This document shows positions 49,061 to 57,875 of a stretch of 64,000 nucleotides of DNA, piece by piece. A model generated the notes under the pieces. The model ran no database searches. It saw nothing but the letters and a program-made list of their open reading frames with translations, and had not been told where the DNA came from. The DNA is from Actinomadura chibensis NBRC 106107. GTDB lineage: Bacteria; Actinomycetota; Actinomycetes; Streptosporangiales; Streptosporangiaceae. Numbering within the stretch: the stretch's first letter is position 1; every line of letters starts with the position of its first letter. Location: positions 1 to 64,000 of the forward strand of contig NZ_BCQP01000042.1 of assembly GCF_001552135.1 (NCBI RefSeq), written 5' to 3'. Position numbers and translations under genes: made by a program.

Positions 49061-49956
49061 GGATGGCGCCGCCAGTCGTCGCCGTGCGGGTCGGCGGGGG
49101 GTCCCGCGGCGCTGGGGGAGCCGGTCGCGGTCGGCGGGCCGACCGGGTCGTCGGGCGGCGGCGCGGCGGGCAGCAGCATGCGGACGCGCGCCCCGCCCAT
49201 CTCGCAGGTGCGGATCTCCAGGCTGCCGCCGTACCCGGAGATCAGGTCGTGGACGATGCCGAGCCCCAGCGAGGCGAGCCCGCGCCGCGCCCGCCCGCGC
49301 GGGAACTCCGGGGCGCGGGAAGCGCCAGCGCTGCGGGACGCGCCGGTGTCGCGCGGGGCGGCGGGGGCGGCGCCGAAGCCGGGGCCGTCGTCGTCGACCT
49401 GGATCGCGACCCAGCCCTGGTCGGCCTCGACCCGCACGTCGACGCGCCCCTCCGCGACGCGGCACGCGTTGTCGAGGACGTTGCGGACCGCCCGCCACAG
49501 CGCGACCGGGTCCATGTGGGCCCATGCCTCGCCGCCCGCGAAGCACACCTCGTGCGTGGTGGAGAGCCGCATCCCGGTCACGACCTCGGCGGTGAGGTCG
49601 TCCACCCGGATGCGCTCCGGGCTCGGCAGCGGGCGCGCGTCGCCGTTCTCCTCCGCGTCGTCCTCGTCGAGCCGCCGCAGCAGGTGGTCGAGCCACCTGG
49701 TCTCGCCGAGGAGCTGCTCGATGCGGGCCCGGCTGGTGTCGCCGACGTCCTCCGCGACGACGACGGCCGAGGCCAGCATGATGATCGTGCCGAGCTCGTG
49801 GCGGATGTCGTGTCTGAGCCTGCGCCGCCAGAGCAGGTGCCCGCCGTCCGAAGCGGGCGGCGGCCTGTCGTGGCGCCCGGGTCCCGGCCCGGCCGGGAGC
49901 GTCCCCACGCCCACCCTGCCGCGCGCCGGGGACGACCGTGACCGCCCCATGTCCAT
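49057..49956 (-). CDS. Soluble sensor histidine kinase
   Basis: 299 residues without a membrane helix. H-box RHDIRHELGTIIMLASAVV (about 49-67), N-box WRAVRNVLDNACRVAEG (about 157-173), G-boxes DDDGPGFG and SLGLGIVHDLISGYGGSLEI. Both ends are disordered and Pro-rich, and there is no recognisable sensor domain. It may read a cytoplasmic partner. ATG at 49956 has GGGGG upstream, with a second ATG two codons in. Coupled to the LuxR-type regulator. Confidence 0.88.
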   Translation of the reverse strand: MDMGRSRSSPARGRVGVGTLPAGPGPGRHDRPPPASDGGHLLWRRRLRHDIRHELGTIIMLASAVVVAEDVGDTSRARIEQLLGETRWLDHLLRRLDEDDAEENGDARPLPSPERIRVDDLTAEVVTGMRLSTTHEVCFAGGEAWAHMDPVALWRAVRNVLDNACRVAEGRVDVRVEADQGWVAIQVDDDGPGFGAAPAAPRDTGASRSAGASRAPEFPRGRARRGLASLGLGIVHDLISGYGGSLEIRTCEMGGARVRMLLPAAPPPDDPVGPPTATGSPSAAGPPADPHGDDWRRHP

Positions 49957-50021
49957 GACGAACCCCCGTCCGCTATTCCAGCACGTCTATGACGGTCGCC
50001 CGGCGCCGCCGCCTATGTCCA

Positions 50022-50031
50022 GTCAATTGAC
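50022..50031. promoter_or_regulatory. GTCAATTGAC palindrome between divergent units
   Basis: A perfect 10-nt palindrome in AT-richer DNA 66 nt before the histidine kinase start and 183 nt before the Rieske gene. Possibly an operator; short enough to be chance. Confidence 0.25.
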
Positions 50032-50213
50032 CGCAACAGACCAGTGGCTGACCAGAAGTGGACATGCAGATCAGAGGGTGAACCTTTCTGTTTGACGGTG
50101 CGTCGCGACGGGATTGTCAGTTCACTTGTCGGCCTTTCTTTCATGCCTACGGCGTAGCCGCTTTGCGCATTACTGCGGGTGCGCCCGCGGGCCCGTCGGC
50201 GCACAATCTGCAC

Positions 50214-51779
50214 ATGCCGAAGGTCACATTTCTCGGACATGCGGGGGTGGCGGTGGACGCGGCCGCGTTCCACCTGCTCGCGGACCCGTGGCTCGCTCCA
50301 ACGGGGGCCTTTCTCGGAGCCTGGCACCAGTATCCGAGAAACGATCACCTGGATCTCGTCCCGATGCTGGACGCGGACTGGGTCGCGGTGTCGCACGAAC
50401 ACCTAGATCATTTCGACCCGTGGGTCATCGACCGGCTTCCGGCGCGGACCCGAATCCTCATTCCGCGCTATCCGGGACCGGCCTTCCGGGAGCGGATGAC
50501 GGCGGCCGCGGGCGGCCGCCAGGTAATCGAGTTGGCGGACTGGGAGAAATTCCCGCTGGACAATCAGGGATCCTGGATCACCGCGATTCCGGAACTCTCC
50601 CCGATGTGCCATGACGCGGCCTTTCTCGTCGTGGCCGACGGGCGCGGGATCCTGCACTGCAACGACGCCAGGCTGACCGCCGCGCAGGCGCGCCGCGCCA
50701 AACATCTCGCGGGCGGCCGATTGGACCTGATGGCGTTGCAGACGTCCGGCGCCTCCTGGCACCCGATCTGCTACGAGTACCCGCCCGCCGAAATGGCCAA
50801 GATTTCGATGGACAAGCGGGTGTCGAAGCTGCGCGCGGCGCAGCGGCTCGTCCGGCAGACGGCGCCGGAGCTCGCCGTCCCGTTCGCCGGGCCGCCCTGC
50901 TTCCTGGACGACGAGGTCGCCGGCCTCAACCGGGTGCTCGACCAGAGGGACGGCGCGTTCTGCGACCCGGAGGTCTCGACCGAGTGGCTGCGCGAGCACC
51001 TGCCGGGGCAGCGCTGGGACTACTTCAAGCCCGGCGACGTCCTCGACCTGGACACCGGCGACGTCGTCCGCGACCCGGTGTCGGCGGAGTTCTCGTTCGC
51101 GGACGCCGACCGCCCCGCGTACCTGGAGCGGTACGCCGCCGACCGCGCCGCCGCGATCGCCGGGGTGCTGGCCGAGAACCCCGAGCCGGACCCCGGCCTG
51201 TTCGACCGGTTCGCCGCGCACTTCCACCGGCTCGGCGGGCTCAGCGACTACTTCCTCCGGCAGATCGCGATGGTCGTCCGGTTCGAGATCACCGGCCCGA
51301 ACGGCGGCGTGTGGGACGTCGACTTCCGGCCGGAGGGGCTCACCGTCGCCGAGGCGTCCCCGGACGTCCGCCCGCACTACCGGATCACCACCGCGGGGCG
51401 CTGGCTGGACGGCGTCCTCACCGGCCGGATGGCCTGGGAGGACCTGCTCATCTCGTTCCGCCTCACCCTCTACCGCGACCCCGACGTCTACAACGACTAC
51501 CTCGTCGGCCTGCTCAAACACGCCAACGCGCCCGCGCTGATGGCCGTCGAGGCGTACGAGACGGGACGCGACGAGTCCGAGCGGATCACCGTCGAGTGCG
51601 ACGGCGGCCGCTACGACATCCCCCGCTACTGCCCGCACGCGGGCGAGGACCTGTCCGTCGGGGCCGTCCTGCGGGACGGCCGGATCCACTGCCTGGCGCA
51701 CAACTTCGCCTTCGACCTCGCCACCGGCGAATGCGTCAACGCCCGCGCCGCCAACCTCACCAGCCGCAGAATCGGTTGA
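50214..51779 (+). CDS. MBL-fold / SCP2-like / Rieske [2Fe-2S] protein
   Basis: 521 residues in three parts. 1-270: metallo-beta-lactamase fold with SHEHLDHFD (HxHxDH) and MPKVTFLGHAGVAV. About 345-450: an SCP2-like pocket (VVRFEITGPNGGVWDVDFRPEG ... ITTAGRWLDGVLTGRMAWEDLLISFRLTLYRD). About 460-515: a Rieske centre with YCPHAGEDLS and HCLAHNFAFDLATGEC (CxH...CxxH). MBL-Rieske proteins are related to CMP-sialic-acid hydroxylase, but the middle domain points to a lipid or hydrophobic ligand. The electron donor is unknown. No ribosome site precedes ATG; CACAAT just upstream suggests a leaderless mRNA. Confidence 0.85.
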   Translation: MPKVTFLGHAGVAVDAAAFHLLADPWLAPTGAFLGAWHQYPRNDHLDLVPMLDADWVAVSHEHLDHFDPWVIDRLPARTRILIPRYPGPAFRERMTAAAGGRQVIELADWEKFPLDNQGSWITAIPELSPMCHDAAFLVVADGRGILHCNDARLTAAQARRAKHLAGGRLDLMALQTSGASWHPICYEYPPAEMAKISMDKRVSKLRAAQRLVRQTAPELAVPFAGPPCFLDDEVAGLNRVLDQRDGAFCDPEVSTEWLREHLPGQRWDYFKPGDVLDLDTGDVVRDPVSAEFSFADADRPAYLERYAADRAAAIAGVLAENPEPDPGLFDRFAAHFHRLGGLSDYFLRQIAMVVRFEITGPNGGVWDVDFRPEGLTVAEASPDVRPHYRITTAGRWLDGVLTGRMAWEDLLISFRLTLYRDPDVYNDYLVGLLKHANAPALMAVEAYETGRDESERITVECDGGRYDIPRYCPHAGEDLSVGAVLRDGRIHCLAHNFAFDLATGECVNARAANLTSRRIG

Positions 51780-51785
51780 GCTGAG

Positions 51786-51818
51786 TCGCCCAGGGGGCGA
51801 CCCCCTGGAACCCCCGTC
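51786..51818 (-). repeat. Dispersed intergenic hairpin element, copy 2
   Basis: The reverse complement of the element at 18983-19015 with one C fewer in the loop side. It lies 7 nt after the Rieske gene stop, so it may act as its terminator. Confidence 0.7.
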
Positions 51819-51819
51819 A

Positions 51820-51877
51820 CGCATGCCGGGCCGTTTCCCGATCCGCGTTCGCGTCTCGCGAAACGGCCCGGCATGCG
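51820..51877. repeat. 18-bp perfect long-loop inverted repeat
   Basis: Arms 51820-51837 and 51860-51877 (CGCATGCCGGGCCGTTTC and its complement) are perfectly complementary, with a 22-nt loop. A second, weaker C-run/G-run hairpin follows at about 51881-51920. Together with the element before, the spacer holds three stacked hairpins. Confidence 0.75.
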
Positions 51878-51994
51878 GCGTCCCCCGGTCCCGAGCGCAC
51901 AGGGGCCGGGGGGTGCCGCATTTTTGGCGTGTCCGGCATATGACCATGCTTACGCCGTGTTAGGTTTCTTGCCTGTTCGTGTGGGGGGTAAGGG

Positions 51995-52153
51995 TTGCGC
52001 GGGTTGAACCGCACGAAGCTCGGCCTGATGGTCGTCGCCTTCGTGGTGATCGTCGGTGTGATGGAGATCCTGGCAGTGAAGCTCGGGTCACTGGACTTCC
52101 TGGTGCCGTCCGGGGCGGAGCACCCGGCCATAGCCGATAATCCCGGCGACTGA
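51995..52153 (+). CDS. 52-residue single-helix membrane peptide
   Basis: A frame starting at TTG with GGGGGGTAAGGG directly upstream. It encodes a basic start (MRGLNRTKLG), one membrane helix (LMVVAFVVIVGVMEILAVKL) and a polar tail (LDFLVPSGAEHPAIADNPGD). Codon use is in keeping with the genome. No family recognised. The spacer before it is rich in hairpins; it is convergent with the polysaccharide operon. A second TTG at 52004 is a possible alternative start. Confidence 0.5.
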   Translation: MRGLNRTKLGLMVVAFVVIVGVMEILAVKLGSLDFLVPSGAEHPAIADNPGD

Positions 52154-52192
52154 TCTCCCGGGTCTCCCCGGGTCTTTCCGGATCTTCCCAGG

Positions 52193-53110
52193 TCACTGGC
52201 TGTTTCGGGCCTTCATGATGCTCTGCAGGTCCGGATGGGCGCCGCCGGAGGCGTCGGCGAGGGTGGGGCAGGCCCATTCGTGCTGGCGCCCCCAGGAGTA
52301 GGAGATCTCCAGCGGGGGACGCGGCGTGAGCCGGTCCCAGCGGGCGAGGATCTGCTTGAACTGATCCTGCGTCGGCATCCAGTACTTCTTGTCGCCGTTC
52401 GAGCAGCTCTGCCCGAACGTCTGAAGGACGGGCGCGACCTTGGCGCGCGGGATGCCCGCCTCGTCCGCCATCCGGACCATCCGGTCGATCGCCCCGATGT
52501 CGCAGCGGTCCTCGGCCTTCGTCGAGCCCTTGCACGGGTACGGGTCGAGCCCGATCAGGTCGACGCCGACGCGTCCCGGCGCGAGCGGCTTCATGGGCCA
52601 GTCGGTGAGCGAGATGAACGAGACCTGGCCGGGCGCGTGCCGCCGCACGTACTCGGCGCGCCGCCGGATCTCCTTCGCGACGTCCGGGCACTCGCCGGTG
52701 TTCGGCTCGTCCGACAGGTACCAGCCGTAGACCTTCGGGTCGTGCCCGAACCGCTGGACGGCCTGCTGGAAGTCCTCGAAGTCCAGCTCGAAGTCGCCGC
52801 AGGTGAAGTTGCCGACCCACAGCAGCGCCCGCATACCCGCGGGGACGCCCGCGACTAGGGACGGGTCCGGCTTCACGTCCACGAGGTCGTAGCCGAGGGC
52901 CTGGAGTCGGGGGTAGTCGGACGGCTGGGTGTTCAGCGCGATCCGCCGCGTCTCGCCGGGCTTCGCGGCGGGCGTGCCGGGCGTCGCGAGCGGCCCGTCG
53001 TACGGCTCGTAACCGGACGACCTGTGCTGCGCGTAGAGCAGGACGCCGGCCGAGAGCAGCAGCGCGCCCGCGACGGCCCAGACCTTGACGGGCACGTCCC
53101 GGATGTCCAT
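52193..53110 (-). CDS. Membrane-anchored TIM-barrel (glycoside hydrolase-like) protein
   Basis: 305 residues. An N-terminal anchor helix (VKVWAVAGALLLSAGVLLYA) leads to an extracytoplasmic domain with barrel strands: VYGWYLSDEPNTGECPDVAKEI (an Asp-Glu pair at the place of a catalytic acid), SFISLTDWP, VDLIGLDPYPC, KVAPVLQTFGQ, EISYSWGRQHEW. This looks like a GH-type barrel, perhaps trimming the polysaccharide made by the upstream genes. Several Cys could make disulphides outside. ATG follows GGGGAGGAC. It is the last gene of the operon. Confidence 0.75.
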   Translation of the reverse strand: MDIRDVPVKVWAVAGALLLSAGVLLYAQHRSSGYEPYDGPLATPGTPAAKPGETRRIALNTQPSDYPRLQALGYDLVDVKPDPSLVAGVPAGMRALLWVGNFTCGDFELDFEDFQQAVQRFGHDPKVYGWYLSDEPNTGECPDVAKEIRRRAEYVRRHAPGQVSFISLTDWPMKPLAPGRVGVDLIGLDPYPCKGSTKAEDRCDIGAIDRMVRMADEAGIPRAKVAPVLQTFGQSCSNGDKKYWMPTQDQFKQILARWDRLTPRPPLEISYSWGRQHEWACPTLADASGGAHPDLQSIMKARNSQ

Positions 53111-53134
53111 GGCGTCCTCCCCGAGTGCGGGCGG

Positions 53135-53878
53135 TCAGGCGGCGGAGCCGGGCTCCTTCGCGGCGGCGGCGTGCGGCGCCGTCTCCTGGACGGCCCCCGC
53201 CCCTTCCACCTGGAGCGGCGGCACGGTGAAGCCGAGGATGTGCTTGACGGTGTCCCAGATCGCGCCGAGCGTGGCGCGCATCGACGGGTCGGTCAGGTAG
53301 ACGGCGTCCACCGCGACCCGCGCCGGGACGATCCGCTCGATGTAGTTGACGAGGTCGACCTCCTCGCCCGGCCCGAGCACGTCGAAGTCGCGGAACCGGA
53401 CCTCCGACACCCCGGTCAGCCCGGGCCGGTGGTCGAAGATCCAGCGGCAGTCCGGCGGGTAGTGGACGGCGAGGTCGTAGGTCTCCGGACGCGGCCCGAC
53501 CAGCGTCATCTGCCCGCGCAGGACGTTCACGAGCTGCGGCAGCTCGTCCAGCGACCACTGCCGCAGCAGCTTGCCGATCCGGGTGAGCCGCGGGTCGCAG
53601 TTGGCGGTGACGGTGAGGCCGCCGACGCCCTGGCGCATCGTCCGGAACTTGTACATGACGAACGGCCGCCCGCCCTGCCCGACGCGCGTCTGCCGGAACA
53701 CGCCCGGCCCCCGGCTGGACAGCTTCACCAGCGTGAAGATGACCAGCAGCGGGACGCTGAGCAGCAGCAGCCCGGCGACCGCTCCGGCGACGTCCAGCAC
53801 GCGGCGCGCCCTGGACGGCGCGACGCCGTCGGACGGGTCGACGGGACGGCTCGGCAGCGCGGCGTGGTCCTCGGACAT
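53135..53878 (-). CDS. Undecaprenyl-phosphate sugar-1-phosphate transferase (PglC/WcaJ-like)
   Basis: 247 residues with one membrane hairpin/helix (RVLDVAGAVAGLLLLSVPLLVIFTLVKL) and the catalytic block PGVFRQTRVGQGGRPFVMYKFRTM, then RIGKLLRQWSLDELPQLVNVLRGQMTLVGPRPE. The length is that of the short PglC-type rather than the five-helix WcaJ. It starts repeat-unit assembly by moving a sugar phosphate from UDP-sugar to the lipid carrier. Given the CapD-like and aminotransferase genes upstream, an amino-deoxy sugar is the likely first residue (inference). Starts 4 nt after the Wzy-Wzx gene. Confidence 0.9.
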   Translation of the reverse strand: MSEDHAALPSRPVDPSDGVAPSRARRVLDVAGAVAGLLLLSVPLLVIFTLVKLSSRGPGVFRQTRVGQGGRPFVMYKFRTMRQGVGGLTVTANCDPRLTRIGKLLRQWSLDELPQLVNVLRGQMTLVGPRPETYDLAVHYPPDCRWIFDHRPGLTGVSEVRFRDFDVLGPGEEVDLVNYIERIVPARVAVDAVYLTDPSMRATLGAIWDTVKHILGFTVPPLQVEGAGAVQETAPHAAAAKEPGSAA

Positions 53879-53882
53879 GGGG

Positions 53883-56618
53883 TCACCCCTTGCCTGTAGA
53901 AGACGTGGTTCTCACGGACGCGGACTTCGGGGACGTGTTCTTGACGCGCTGGAACCAGACCAGCAGCGCCGCCGTGGTCGCGACGAACGACAGGGACGTG
54001 GCGATCGCCGCGCCGGTCGCGCCGTGCGTCGGGATCAGCACGGCGCCGAGCACCACGACGACCACGAGGCCGATGCCCTGCCCGGTGGACGCGGCGCCGG
54101 GCCGTCCCACCCCGTACAGGTAGGCCATGATCAGCCCGGTGACGCCGAACGTGACGACCCCGGCGAGCCGGATGTAGGTGGGCACGACCGCGTCGTCGAA
54201 CACGTCCCCGAAGATCCACGGCAGCGCGGTCCCGGCGACGAGCGCGAGCGGCAGCGCGGCGAGCGCCGAGACGCCGAGCGCGGGCAGGATCAGCCGGGAC
54301 GTTCGTTTCGTCGCGGTCTCCCGGTCTTCCTTCGCGAAGTCGGGATAGAGGACGTAGTTGACCGCGAGCCCGGGGAGTTGCACGAGTTCCGCGAACTTGC
54401 TGGCGACCGTGTACACGCCGAGCACCTTCGGCCCGGCGAGGGCCCCGAGCAGCGCCATGTCGAACCGGAGTTGGAGCAGGTCGATGAGCTGGCCGAGGTA
54501 GCCGCGGAACCCGTACCCGGCGATCGACCGGCCGAGCCTCGGGTCGGGGCGCCCCCATCCGGCGAAGAAGCCGCGCCGGGCGAGCCGCCGCGCGATCCAC
54601 GCCGCGGCCGCGATGTCGGCGAGCACCAGCCCGGCGATCAGTGCGCCCGGCCCGTACCAGCCGGTGAGGAGGACGAGGTAGATCGGCAGGAACACGAACT
54701 CCTCGACGGCGATGGCGAGGCTCGCGCCGGGCTGGTCGTCGGTCCCCTGGAGGAGGCCCTTGCCGACGGACACGAACCCTTGCGTGAACGACGGGACGGC
54801 CGCCGCGACCGTCACCCAGATCCCGAACGACTTGAAGAACACGAGGAAGACCAGCGGGCTGAGCGCGAGCCAGCCCACCCCGGAGATCGTCGCGCCGATC
54901 ACCGTCAGCCAGGCGAGCGTGGGCCGCACCCGGCTCTGGTCGTAGCCGTCGCGCGCGAGGAAGAACGGCGCGGCGCCCGGCAGCCCCGCGCTCGACAACT
55001 GGCACAGCAGCCCCGGCAGGATCCTGACCAGCGTGAACGCGCCGACGAGCTTCGGCCCGCCGATCCGCGCCACCATGATCGTCGCGAGGCCGAGCGAGGC
55101 GAGCGCGCCGATCCGCCCGGCCATGTTCCCGGCGACGAGCGCGATCAGCCGCCGCTTGAGCTTGGCCGCGCTCGCTTCCCCCGGCTCCTTCTCGGGCGCC
55201 TTTTCCGGCTTTTTCTCCGGCTCATCCGGGACGACGGGTTTCACCAATGGCGGCGCCGACTCCCGGAATTCGCCGCGCCTTTTCCGCCGCTTCTGCTTCT
55301 CCGGCGTGACCGCCGCCGCGTCGGGCGCCACTTGCCTCCGTCCGAACAGGTCCAGGGCGGCGATGAGCCCGAAGAACGCCCATCCGTGCCGGTAATGCAA
55401 TGTCTCGTAGAACAGTCCCGAGATGAGGAACACCGCGACCAGCGCGCCGAACAGTTCGGGGCGCGGGACGAGCCGCGCGTACTCCCGCGTCAGCGCGTTC
55501 CGCCGCGCGATCCGCACGCACTTCAGCAGCAGGACGAACACGAGCAGGATCAGCGCGACGCCGCCGAGGAACCCGCGCTCCAGCACGGACGCGACGTAGT
55601 CGTTGTGCGCCTCCCGGACGTAGGTCTCCTGCCGGATCAGCATCTCCGCCTCGGTCCGGCCCGGCCCGATGCCCCACGGATGCGTCTGGTCCTCGATCAT
55701 CTGGATCGTGGTGGCGAGGACGGTGCTGCGCGAGTTCGTGCTCTCCCCGGTCGTCCGCCCGATGGAGTCGCGCAGGATCGGGGACGCCTCGCTGGCCCGG
55801 TCCAGCAGCGGCTGGACGTCCACCTGCGTGACGACCGCGACGCCGCCGCCCCCGACGAACACGGCGAGCGCGCCGACCGCGATCGCGTGGTGCGCCTTCC
55901 CCTCGCGGAACAGCCGGAACAGGTACCCGAGCAGGATCGCGGCGACCAGCGCGAGGAGCCCGCCGTTGGAGCCGGTGAGGATCTCGGCGGCGAGCAGGAC
56001 GCCGCAGACCGTCCAGCGCCGCCACGGCGTGGCCGGGAACCGCGTCGCCCGCGCGATGAAGAAGACGCAGATGAACCAGTTGGACGCGTAGTTCGCGTCG
56101 CCGAACGTGAACATCGCGCGCTCGCCGTCGACCTGCTTGCCCGACAGCGCCTCGATCCCCAGCACGAACCCGACGATCATCACGAGGGCGTAGAACGTGC
56201 CGATCCACACGAACGCGCGCAGCGCGACCTTCAGCAGCGCCGGGTCGCGTCCGAGGTTCGCGATGCTCACCGCCCACAGCAGCACGAACAGGTCCTTGAC
56301 GAGGGTGAGCGCGCCCGCGTCGTTGACGACGGCGGCGATCCCGCCCGCGATGATCGTCAGCAGGGTGGGGAGCAGGAACGGCCAGCGCACCGGCAGCCGC
56401 CGCGTCCCCGCCCACAGCAGCATGGTCGCGGTGAGGCCGATGAGCGCGACGTCCGGCAGCCCCGTGTTGCCCGGTCCCGGCGGGAGCCCGGCGGGCATCA
56501 GCAGCGGCAGCGAGGCGATGCCCGCGACCAGCGCCACCGACGTCGCCAGCGGCCGCCGCTTCAGCGGCGGCGCGGGCTCCGTCGCCGGGCGGGCCGGGGC
56601 GTCGATCGTCGCGGTCAT
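53883..56618 (-). CDS. Fused O-antigen polymerase (Wzy-like) and MOP flippase (Wzx-like)
   Basis: 911 residues. The N-terminal half (about 1-425) has ten or more helices and the Wzy_C-type outer loop with THPWGIGPGRTEAEMLIRQETYVREAHNDYVASVLERG. A charged cytoplasmic linker rich in Lys/Glu/Pro follows (about 430-485: KRRKRRGEF ... EKKPEKAPEKEPG). The C-terminal half (about 490-895) has the MOP-family layout (LVAGNMAGRIGALASLGLATIMVARIGGPKLVGAFTLVRIL ... FDMALLGALAGPKVLGVYTVASKFAELVQLPG). It would export and polymerise repeat units in one protein. The ATG overlaps the upstream glycosyltransferase stop. Confidence 0.88.
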   Translation of the reverse strand: MTATIDAPARPATEPAPPLKRRPLATSVALVAGIASLPLLMPAGLPPGPGNTGLPDVALIGLTATMLLWAGTRRLPVRWPFLLPTLLTIIAGGIAAVVNDAGALTLVKDLFVLLWAVSIANLGRDPALLKVALRAFVWIGTFYALVMIVGFVLGIEALSGKQVDGERAMFTFGDANYASNWFICVFFIARATRFPATPWRRWTVCGVLLAAEILTGSNGGLLALVAAILLGYLFRLFREGKAHHAIAVGALAVFVGGGGVAVVTQVDVQPLLDRASEASPILRDSIGRTTGESTNSRSTVLATTIQMIEDQTHPWGIGPGRTEAEMLIRQETYVREAHNDYVASVLERGFLGGVALILLVFVLLLKCVRIARRNALTREYARLVPRPELFGALVAVFLISGLFYETLHYRHGWAFFGLIAALDLFGRRQVAPDAAAVTPEKQKRRKRRGEFRESAPPLVKPVVPDEPEKKPEKAPEKEPGEASAAKLKRRLIALVAGNMAGRIGALASLGLATIMVARIGGPKLVGAFTLVRILPGLLCQLSSAGLPGAAPFFLARDGYDQSRVRPTLAWLTVIGATISGVGWLALSPLVFLVFFKSFGIWVTVAAAVPSFTQGFVSVGKGLLQGTDDQPGASLAIAVEEFVFLPIYLVLLTGWYGPGALIAGLVLADIAAAAWIARRLARRGFFAGWGRPDPRLGRSIAGYGFRGYLGQLIDLLQLRFDMALLGALAGPKVLGVYTVASKFAELVQLPGLAVNYVLYPDFAKEDRETATKRTSRLILPALGVSALAALPLALVAGTALPWIFGDVFDDAVVPTYIRLAGVVTFGVTGLIMAYLYGVGRPGAASTGQGIGLVVVVVLGAVLIPTHGATGAAIATSLSFVATTAALLVWFQRVKNTSPKSASVRTTSSTGKG

Positions 56619-57868
56619 GGGCGGTGCGAGCTCCCTCGGTAGGTCTCGTCCAGGACGGCGCCGAGGTGCGCGGGCGAGAACCAGTCGCCGACCCGCTCCC
56701 GCGCCCGGTCCGCCATCCGCGCGGCGGCGGACGGGTCGTCCAGCAGCGCGGCGATCCCCCCGGCGAGGCCCTCCGGGTCCTCGGGCCGCACGAGCATCCC
56801 CGTCTCGCCCGCGAGCACCAGGTCCTGGTTGGACGGGACGGCCGTCGCGACCAGCGGGATCCCCGCCCCGATCGCCTCGACCAGCACGCACGGCAGGCCC
56901 TCCCACCGGCTGGCCATCGCCATCACGTCGAAGGCGGGCAGCACGTCGGCGACGTCGTCGCGGTGCCCGAGCCAGCGCATCCGGTCGCCGACGCCGAGCT
57001 TCGCGGTCAGCTCCGCCAGCTCGTCCGCCATGGGGCCGCCGCCGACCCACAGGCCGAACACGTCGTCCGGCAGCCGCGCGATCGCCTTCGCGAAGATCTC
57101 CGGGCCCTTCTGGAACGTCAGCCGCCCGACCGACCCGACGACCTTCACGCCGAGCGGCAGGTCGAGGCGGCGGCGCGCCTGCGCGCGGGACCCGGGCGCG
57201 GTCGCGTACGCGGCGACGTCCACGGCGGGCCACGACAGCCGCACCCGCTCCGGCGTCGTCAGGCCGAGGCGCAGCGCGGTCGTCACCGTCTCCGACCCGA
57301 TCGCGAGGAACGCGTCGGTGCGCTTAGCCGCGATCCGTTCGAGGCGTATGTAAAGGCGCCGGCGCGGCCACGACTGGAACTCGTTGAACGGGAACCCGTG
57401 CCAGGTGTGCACGATGCGCGGGACGCCCGCCCGCGCGGCGGCGACGCGTCCGATCACGCCGCCCTTCGCGCTGTGGGTGTGGACGACGTCGTACCGCCCG
57501 TCCGCGAGTACCTGGGTCAGCGTCTTCAGCGCGGCCATGTCGTCGCGCGGCGAGATCTGCGGGACCAGCGGCCCGACCTGCACGATCTCCATCCCCGCGG
57601 CGTGGGCCCGCGGGGTGAGGTCACCGGCGGCGGCGTTCGCGACGGCCTCGTCCCCGTAGAGGACGCCGTTTCGCGCGGACGAGGCGGCGTCCGGGGAGGC
57701 CGGGCCGGAGGCGCGCGCCTTGCTGTCCATGCCGACGCCGCCGGTGACGATCGCGCGCTCGTAGTCGCCTTCGGGCAGGGCCAGCGCGCCGTTCAGCGCG
57801 ACCTGCCCGGCGCCCCCGTTGAACCGGGTGATCACCGTGGCGACTCTGAGCTTCCTGGCTGTACTCAC
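56615..57868 (-). CDS. Glycosyltransferase family 4
   Basis: About 417 residues, GT-B fold. N-terminal RVATVITRFNGGAGQVALNGALAL, acceptor-side HTHSAKGGVIGRVAAARAGVPRIVHTWHGFPF (GT4 subgroup acting on lipid-linked sugars), donor motifs SVGRLTFQKGPEIFAKAIARL and MASRWEGLPCVLVEAIGAGIPLVAT with the E-x7-E Glu residues. It should add the second or later sugar to the lipid-linked unit. Start GTG at 57868 has GAGGTG a few nt before it; GTG at 57874 is the alternative. The 3' end overlaps the Wzy-Wzx start. Confidence 0.9.
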   Translation of the reverse strand: MSTARKLRVATVITRFNGGAGQVALNGALALPEGDYERAIVTGGVGMDSKARASGPASPDAASSARNGVLYGDEAVANAAAGDLTPRAHAAGMEIVQVGPLVPQISPRDDMAALKTLTQVLADGRYDVVHTHSAKGGVIGRVAAARAGVPRIVHTWHGFPFNEFQSWPRRRLYIRLERIAAKRTDAFLAIGSETVTTALRLGLTTPERVRLSWPAVDVAAYATAPGSRAQARRRLDLPLGVKVVGSVGRLTFQKGPEIFAKAIARLPDDVFGLWVGGGPMADELAELTAKLGVGDRMRWLGHRDDVADVLPAFDVMAMASRWEGLPCVLVEAIGAGIPLVATAVPSNQDLVLAGETGMLVRPEDPEGLAGGIAALLDDPSAAARMADRARERVGDWFSPAHLGAVLDETYRGSSHRP

Positions 57869-57875
57869 GGGCACC

